Assembly (NCBI GenBank): GCA_020847975.1
Contig: JADLBD010000290.1
Location: 1-57,112 of the forward strand
Direction: 5' to 3'
Length of the DNA: 57,112 nucleotides
DNA from: Bryobacterales bacterium
Lineage (GTDB): Bacteria > Acidobacteriota > Terriglobia > Bryobacterales > Bryobacteraceae
In this document: positions 52,833 through 57,112 of the stretch, piece after piece
Numbering within the stretch: the stretch's first letter is position 1
Layout of the letters: each line of letters opens with the position of its first letter
Made by a program: the position numbers and the translations under genes
The notes under the pieces: model-generated
Databases searched by the model: none
Told to the model about the DNA's origin: nothing
The model's input: only the letters and a program-made list of their open reading frames with translations

Positions 52833-53975
52833 TTACCAGACCTTTATAAATTGCTTCCCAGCAAGCTGCCGGACCAGCCCGAGCATTTCGAGCTCGAAGA
52901 GAGCCGCAATCAGCTCCGACGATGAATACTGTGGCAGATTTTCCAATATAACGTCAACGTGCTGCGGCTCGTCCACCGCCAGCAATCCCAGCAGCGAACG
53001 CCCCGCCGCCGATTCCACTTCCGGCGTAAGACTCTGCTGTTCAGCAACTTGCCGCCCTCCCTTGGCCTCCTGTAGCTGCCGCCGGTCCCCCGCGGAAAGT
53101 TCGCTCAGAACATCTTCCGCCTCCTGCACCAGCTTGGCCCCCTGTTTGATTAAAAGATTAGGACTCCAACTCATTTTCGACGTGATGTTCCCCGGCACCG
53201 CGAACAATTCCCTCCCCTGCTCCACCGCCAATCGCGCCGTGATCGCCGACCCCGAATACTTCGCCCCCTCCACCACCAGTATCCCCACCCCCAGACCGCT
53301 CACAATCCGGTTCCGGATCGGAAAGTTCTGCGGATATGCCGGCGTGCCCATCGGAAACTCCGATACCACCAGACCCTTGCTCGCGATCTCCTCCGCCAGC
53401 TTGCGGTTCTCCGCCGGATACACCAGGTCCACCCCGCATCCCAGCACAGCTACCGTGCTCCCGCCAACCTCCAGGGCCGCTTTATGGGCTGCCGTGTCAA
53501 TCCCCCTCGCCATCCCGCTCACCACCGTCAAGCCCGCCATCGCAAGATCCCGCGCTAATCGATCGCTGGCCGCCGAACCGTACGCCGTCGGTCGCCGCGT
53601 CCCCACAATCCCGATCATGAGGCTGTCTAACAATTCGATGCGCCCGCGGCAGAAAAGAAGCGGAGGCGGGTCAAAGATCGAACGCAGCCGCTTCGGGTAG
53701 CGCGTATCGAGCAGCGGAATCATCACCGCCCCGCTCTGCTTCATCTTCTGCTGCTGCGTCGCCGCGTCCTCGAATGTGCACCCGCTCAGGATGCTCTGCG
53801 CCGTTGCCGTAGCCAGCCCCATCGACTCGAGTTCCGAGAGACTCGCGCGAAAAACCTCGCGCGGGCCTTGGAACTGCCCGATCAGTTGCCCGGCCTTCCG
53901 GCTGCCGAGTCCTGGAACCAGTTGCAGCGCAAGCCAGTAGAGTTGCTCGTCTTGGGTAGTCTGGGTAGCGGACAT
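52833..53975 (-). CDS. dprA: DNA-processing protein DprA
   Basis: The product is 380 aa from the ATG at 53975; a GTG at 54014 would add 13 residues with no family support. The N-terminal part resembles the SAM-like domain (LYWLALQLVPGLGSRKAGQL). The Rossmann core is typical: YPKRLRSIFDPPPLLFCRGR, IGIVGTRRPTAYG, LTVVSGMARGIDTAAHKAAL, STVAVLGCGVDLVYPAENRKL, VSEFPMGTPAYPQNFPIRNR and RELFAVPGNITSKMSWSPN. A C-terminal winged helix ends at 380. DprA loads RecA onto incoming single-stranded DNA during transformation. It is upstream of topA in the same operon. Confident assignment; competence is not thereby proven. Confidence 0.95.
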   Translation of the reverse strand: MSATQTTQDEQLYWLALQLVPGLGSRKAGQLIGQFQGPREVFRASLSELESMGLATATAQSILSGCTFEDAATQQQKMKQSGAVMIPLLDTRYPKRLRSIFDPPPLLFCRGRIELLDSLMIGIVGTRRPTAYGSAASDRLARDLAMAGLTVVSGMARGIDTAAHKAALEVGGSTVAVLGCGVDLVYPAENRKLAEEIASKGLVVSEFPMGTPAYPQNFPIRNRIVSGLGVGILVVEGAKYSGSAITARLAVEQGRELFAVPGNITSKMSWSPNLLIKQGAKLVQEAEDVLSELSAGDRRQLQEAKGGRQVAEQQSLTPEVESAAGRSLLGLLAVDEPQHVDVILENLPQYSSSELIAALFELEMLGLVRQLAGKQFIKVW

Positions 53976-54047
53976 AAACAGGGAGTGGCCCGGAGAATGC
54001 CGGAATCTCACCACACCTCTCCGGAAACACCTCCCCGGGAACGGCCT

Positions 54048-54569
54048 TCAGTGCGCCGGCTGGAACGATGATATCAATTGCTCGAATCTCTGCTCGTTGG
54101 CCGCTACCGTCTTTGCCGGACCCGTGAACTTCACAAACACCGTCCCTCCCGAACCCTCGACAATCGCCGCCAGCAGCCGGTATCCGTCCTTCACCGTCCT
54201 CGAGGCAGCCATCGGTCCGCCCATGCCCGAATACTCCCCGGAAATGTCCAGCGTCGTCACCGGCAAATGATGAACCGTGCGTTTGCGCACCCTTCCTTCG
54301 GCCGGACCACCCGCGGCCGTCCGGAATTGGCCTTTCCATCGCGCAAGATTCGCTTCCACGCTTCCGCCTTGCCCCTCGCCGAAGAAATACACCACACATT
54401 CGCCAGGCGCGGCATCGTGGCCCGCTCCCGAAACCAAATAGGTCGCCGCCCGCATCGGCCGTGAGCCTTCGTTTTTCCAACCCGCCGGGGCTGTCCACTG
54501 CAGCCTTGCCACCGATTCGGCCGCCAGCGCCGCGCAGAAACAGAACACAAGAATTCCCGCACGTCTCAT
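54048..54569 (-). CDS. Small exported protein of unknown function
   Basis: The product is 173 aa from the ATG at 54569, with a signal peptide (MRRAGILVFCFCAALAAE). The mature part has a PsbP/DUF1795-like flavour: LQWTAPAGWKNEGSRPMRAA, then CVVYFFGEGQGGSVEANLAR, LPVTTLDISGEYSG and VFVKFTGPAKTVAANEQRFE, ending SFQPAH. The order (a W-x-x-P-x-G-W opening, a charged middle and an xxFVKFTGP strand) is typical of small secreted alpha/beta proteins, but I cannot name a family. It is upstream of dprA on the same strand with a 72-bp gap. No catalytic residue is evident. Confidence 0.75.
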   Translation of the reverse strand: MRRAGILVFCFCAALAAESVARLQWTAPAGWKNEGSRPMRAATYLVSGAGHDAAPGECVVYFFGEGQGGSVEANLARWKGQFRTAAGGPAEGRVRKRTVHHLPVTTLDISGEYSGMGGPMAASRTVKDGYRLLAAIVEGSGGTVFVKFTGPAKTVAANEQRFEQLISSFQPAH

Positions 54570-54638
54570 ACCCCCCACTGTAGCAGGGCAATTAGCCCTG
54601 CCATGCGAAGAACAGTTATCTTCAGAAGGGAATCTGCC

Positions 54639-56540
54639 ATGCCGAATTATCTCCTCCTTCTCCTACTTTTCCTGATGCTCCCGCCTGCCTACCCGGCCGA
54701 GTACCACGTCGCAACCAACGGCAGCGATGCCAACACCGGCGCCCGTCAATCGCCCCTTCGCACCATCTCCGCCGCGGCGCGTCTGGCCCAACCGGGAGAT
54801 ACCATCACCGTCCACGCGGGCGTCTACCGCGAGCGGATCACACCCCCTCGTGGAGGAGCCTCCGAAACCAACCGCATCACCTACCAGGCCGCCCCCGGCG
54901 AGGAAGTCTGGATCAAAGGTTCCGAGGCCGCGCCCGGCTGGAAGCCCTACCGCGGCGACGTCTGGGTCCTCACTCTGCCGAAGTCCTTCTTCAAGGGCTA
55001 CAACCCCTACACGGATCGCATCGCCGGAGACTGGTTCACGGACAGAGGCCGCGCGCACCACACCGGAGAGGTCTACCTCAACGGCAAGGCGCTGCTCGAA
55101 GCCGCGACCCTCGAACGCACCCTACGCCCCGAACCCTTCCCCGACGCGCGCGACCAGGAAGCTTCCACCTGGGTCTGGTTCACCACGAGCGACGAAAACT
55201 CCACCACCATTTACGCCAACTTCCATGGCAAAGACCCGAACAGGGAAACCGTCGAAATCAACGTCCGCGACAGCGTCTTCTATCCCGATCACCCCGGAAT
55301 CAACTACCTCACCGTCCGCGGCTTCCACATGAGCCATGCCGCCACCCAATGGGCCGCCCCCACTGCCGAACAAATCGGCCTCATCGGAACCCACTGGAGC
55401 AAAGGCTGGATCATCGAAAACAACATCATCAGTGACTCCAAGTGCTCCTGCGTCACCCTCGGCAAAGACCGCGCCACCGGCCATAACGTCTGGATGCACA
55501 ATCCGAAAAAAGACGGCGCCACCCATTACAACGAAGTAATCCTGCGTGCCCTCTCATCGGGCTGGTCCCGCGAAAACATCGGCTCCCACATCGTCCGCAA
55601 CAACACCATCTTCAACTGCGAACAGGCGGGAATCGCCGGCAGCATGGGAGCCATCTTCAGCCGTATCACCGCCAACCACATCTATAACATCTGGGCCAAA
55701 CGCCAGTTCACGGGAGCCGAGATGGCCGGCATCAAGCTCCACGGAGCCATCGATGTCCTCATTGCGAACAACCGCATCCACAACGCCGGCCGCGGCATGT
55801 GGATGGACTGGATGGCCCAGGGAACCCGCATCAGTTCCAACCTCCTCTACGACAACACCACCGACGATCTCTTCGTCGAAGTCAACCACGGCCCCTTCCT
55901 CGTCGACAACAACATCTTCCTCTCCCCCGTCAGCCTCCTCGACATGTCGGAAGGAGGAGCCTACGCCCACAACCTCTTCGGCGGCAGACTCGTGAGCCGC
56001 CCCGAACTCAGACGCTGGACGCCCTACCACCGGCCCCACTCCACTGCCCTCGCCGGAGTCACCCTCACCAACGGCGGCGATGACCGCTTCTACAACAACA
56101 TCTTTATCGGCCACCCCGTCAAACCCGCCCTCCGCGCCGCGGACGACCTTTCCATGTCCGGCTATGGCCTCTGGATCTACAACCCTTGCGCCTACCCCTC
56201 TACCGCCGCGGGCAATGTCTACGTGAACGGAGCCCTGCCCTACATGTCCGAACTGAACCCCCTCCATCTGAGCAACGCGCCCGAACCCGGGATCGAGGAG
56301 ACGGGAAACGAAGTCCACCTCCGATTCCCAATCGATCCGGCCCTTGGCAAGGCTGCTACCCAACCGGTTACCACCACCCTCCTCGGCACAACCGTCATCG
56401 CCGAGACCGGCTACACCGATTCGAACGCCAAACCGCTCGTAATCAACATAGACTATTTCGGAAAACCAAGAGACACAGGAAAACCCTTCCCGGGACCCTT
56501 CGCCTCGCCGCTCGCCAACCCGGCAATCCGCGTCTGGTGA
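54639..56540 (+). CDS. Secreted right-handed parallel beta-helix protein
   Basis: The product is 633 aa. The ATG at 54639 has AAGGGA upstream and gives a signal peptide (MPNYLLLLLLFLMLPPAYPA). The mature N-terminus has the DUF1565/pectate-lyase-like opening YHVATNGSDANTGARQSPLR and RLAQPGDTITVHAGVYRERI. PbH1-type repeats follow from ~250 to 480 (WIIENNIISDSKCSCVTLG, IGSHIVRNNTIFNCEQAGI, VLIANNRIHNAGRGMWMDWM, FLVDNNIFLSPVSLLDM). Such proteins bind or cleave acidic polysaccharides; no catalytic set can be assigned. The gene is divergent from the small exported protein. The C-terminal ~80 residues look like a short beta tail. Confidence 0.9.
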   Translation: MPNYLLLLLLFLMLPPAYPAEYHVATNGSDANTGARQSPLRTISAAARLAQPGDTITVHAGVYRERITPPRGGASETNRITYQAAPGEEVWIKGSEAAPGWKPYRGDVWVLTLPKSFFKGYNPYTDRIAGDWFTDRGRAHHTGEVYLNGKALLEAATLERTLRPEPFPDARDQEASTWVWFTTSDENSTTIYANFHGKDPNRETVEINVRDSVFYPDHPGINYLTVRGFHMSHAATQWAAPTAEQIGLIGTHWSKGWIIENNIISDSKCSCVTLGKDRATGHNVWMHNPKKDGATHYNEVILRALSSGWSRENIGSHIVRNNTIFNCEQAGIAGSMGAIFSRITANHIYNIWAKRQFTGAEMAGIKLHGAIDVLIANNRIHNAGRGMWMDWMAQGTRISSNLLYDNTTDDLFVEVNHGPFLVDNNIFLSPVSLLDMSEGGAYAHNLFGGRLVSRPELRRWTPYHRPHSTALAGVTLTNGGDDRFYNNIFIGHPVKPALRAADDLSMSGYGLWIYNPCAYPSTAAGNVYVNGALPYMSELNPLHLSNAPEPGIEETGNEVHLRFPIDPALGKAATQPVTTTLLGTTVIAETGYTDSNAKPLVINIDYFGKPRDTGKPFPGPFASPLANPAIRVW

Positions 56541-56564
56541 AGCCGCCCAACCCCCTTCAAAGTA

Positions 56565-56585
56565 GGATAGGCCTCCGGCCTGTCC
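56565..56585. repeat. GC-rich hairpin of the intergenic-repeat type
   Basis: GGATAGGCC (56565-56573) and GGCCTGTCC (56577-56585) pair over nine positions, with one G-T wobble, around a TCC loop. It lies 25 bp after the beta-helix stop. It may act as a terminator (no T-run follows) or be a copy of a dispersed palindromic repeat. Confidence 0.45.
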
Positions 56586-56808
56586 ACGATGGATTCTCGA
56601 TGAAGGCGTGGCGCATGTGTCGTTGAACCCTCCGGTACAGCGAACGACAGCTTAGCTGATCCCAGTTGCGAGCGTGCGACCTGATGGCCAACAAACTCCG
56701 CGCGAACCCCCAGTCACACCCTCCAAAAAAAATCTCGCGTTGAACCCAAAAGACTTACACCCGCAACCACCAAACAGCCCCAACCCGCCATGCTACCTTC
56801 ACACCAGC

Positions 56809-57112
56809 ATGGAAGACACGCGCTACGCCACCCTCAGCCCCGCCCAGGCTCAGGTCGCCCTCTCCCTCGCCTCGGGAGCCTCCCTTTCCCACGTCGCCAA
56901 ATCCTCCGGGGTTGGCCGCACCACCGTCTACACCTGGCTCAAAGAAAACCCCGCCTTCTCCTCCGCCGTCGACTACGCCAAAGCTGAATACGTCGCCACT
57001 CTCCGCGACCGCATCCGCGACCTCTCCGCCAAAGCCATCAACACCCTCGACTCCCTCCTCGACGATCCCTCCGTCCACGCCTCCGTTCGCCTCAAAGCCG
57101 CCCTCGCCGTCC
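56809..57112 (+). CDS. HTH-domain protein, truncated by the window end
   Basis: The frame is open from the ATG at 56809 to the last base (101 codons seen) with no stop. It begins MEDTRYATLSPAQAQVALSL. The helix-turn-helix is clear: ASGASLSHVAKSSGVGRTTV, then YTWLKENPAFSSAVDYAKAE. Such N-terminal HTH domains occur in phage-terminase-small-subunit-like and other small DNA-binding proteins. The later part is helical (LRDRIRDLSAKAINTLDSLL). No ribosome site is evident. Function cannot be given until the C-terminus is seen. Confidence 0.7.
   Translation, partial: MEDTRYATLSPAQAQVALSLASGASLSHVAKSSGVGRTTVYTWLKENPAFSSAVDYAKAEYVATLRDRIRDLSAKAINTLDSLLDDPSVHASVRLKAALAV

Overview
The window is a GC-rich, densely coding bacterial chromosome segment. 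It most likely comes from an acidobacterium of the Solibacter/Bryobacter type (Acidobacteriota). That placement is inferred from gene content, not from a marker phylogeny: two Oar-like TonB receptors with an N-terminal carboxypeptidase-regulatory domain, an ADOP-type ABC permease, a DUF1501 + PSCyt1/PSD1 pair, a CRTAC1-TPR pair and several signal-peptide-bearing enzymes. I saw no rRNA or tRNA gene, CRISPR array, insertion sequence or complete prophage.

Layout. 1-3.3 kb: a secreted peptidoglycan-binding protein and two divergent methyltransferases with beta-rich C-terminal halves. 3.4-6.3 kb: bacterioferritin, and a diheme-PQQ dehydrogenase on the opposite strand. 6.3-9.6 kb: a three-gene, translationally coupled unit of an acyl-CoA carboxyltransferase and the two halves of an AtuA-type protein. 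9.6-13.1 kb: a Uma2-family protein and two exported leucine-rich-repeat proteins. 13.2-19.6 kb: S9 peptidase, acetyl-CoA synthetase, and an overlapping histidine kinase/response regulator pair. 19.6-26.6 kb: a TonB receptor with a promoter-like leader and a strong terminator, then an exported CRTAC1 protein and a TPR protein. 26.7-28.6 kb: an exported O-methyltransferase-like protein and an exported SelA-like PLP-fold protein.

28.6-30.5 kb: a minus-strand unit of a small membrane protein, an exported HMA-like protein with a CGVC motif, and a beta-helix gene broken by one in-frame TGA. 30.9-33.4 kb: a URO-D family protein and an unrecognised protein with a papain-like Cys/His/Asp pattern. 33.5-36.6 kb: DUF2911, an orphan zinc ribbon, a GTGA-coupled AlkA plus 2OG-Fe(II) oxygenase pair (alkylation repair) and a YbaK-type deacylase. 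36.6-38.9 kb: a gene-free stretch with an 81-bp tandem repeat, a third methyltransferase, and the remnant of an excisionase-HTH/PIN toxin-antitoxin pair. 38.8-43.4 kb: DUF1501 and PSCyt1/PSD1. 43.5-49.4 kb: ADOP permease and the second TonB receptor. 49.5-54.6 kb: a zinc-ribbon membrane protein, topA, dprA and a small exported protein. 54.6-57.1 kb: a secreted beta-helix protein and the start of an HTH protein cut by the window end.

Taken together, the genes describe an aerobic, polymer-degrading lifestyle with many exported proteins of unknown substrate, plus housekeeping DNA functions. I saw no classical defence island. The most unusual points are the broken beta-helix gene in the metal-binding-like operon, the carboxyltransferase/AtuA unit that lacks a biotin carboxylase, the papain-like orphan, the exported methyltransferase/PLP pair and the decayed toxin-antitoxin locus.
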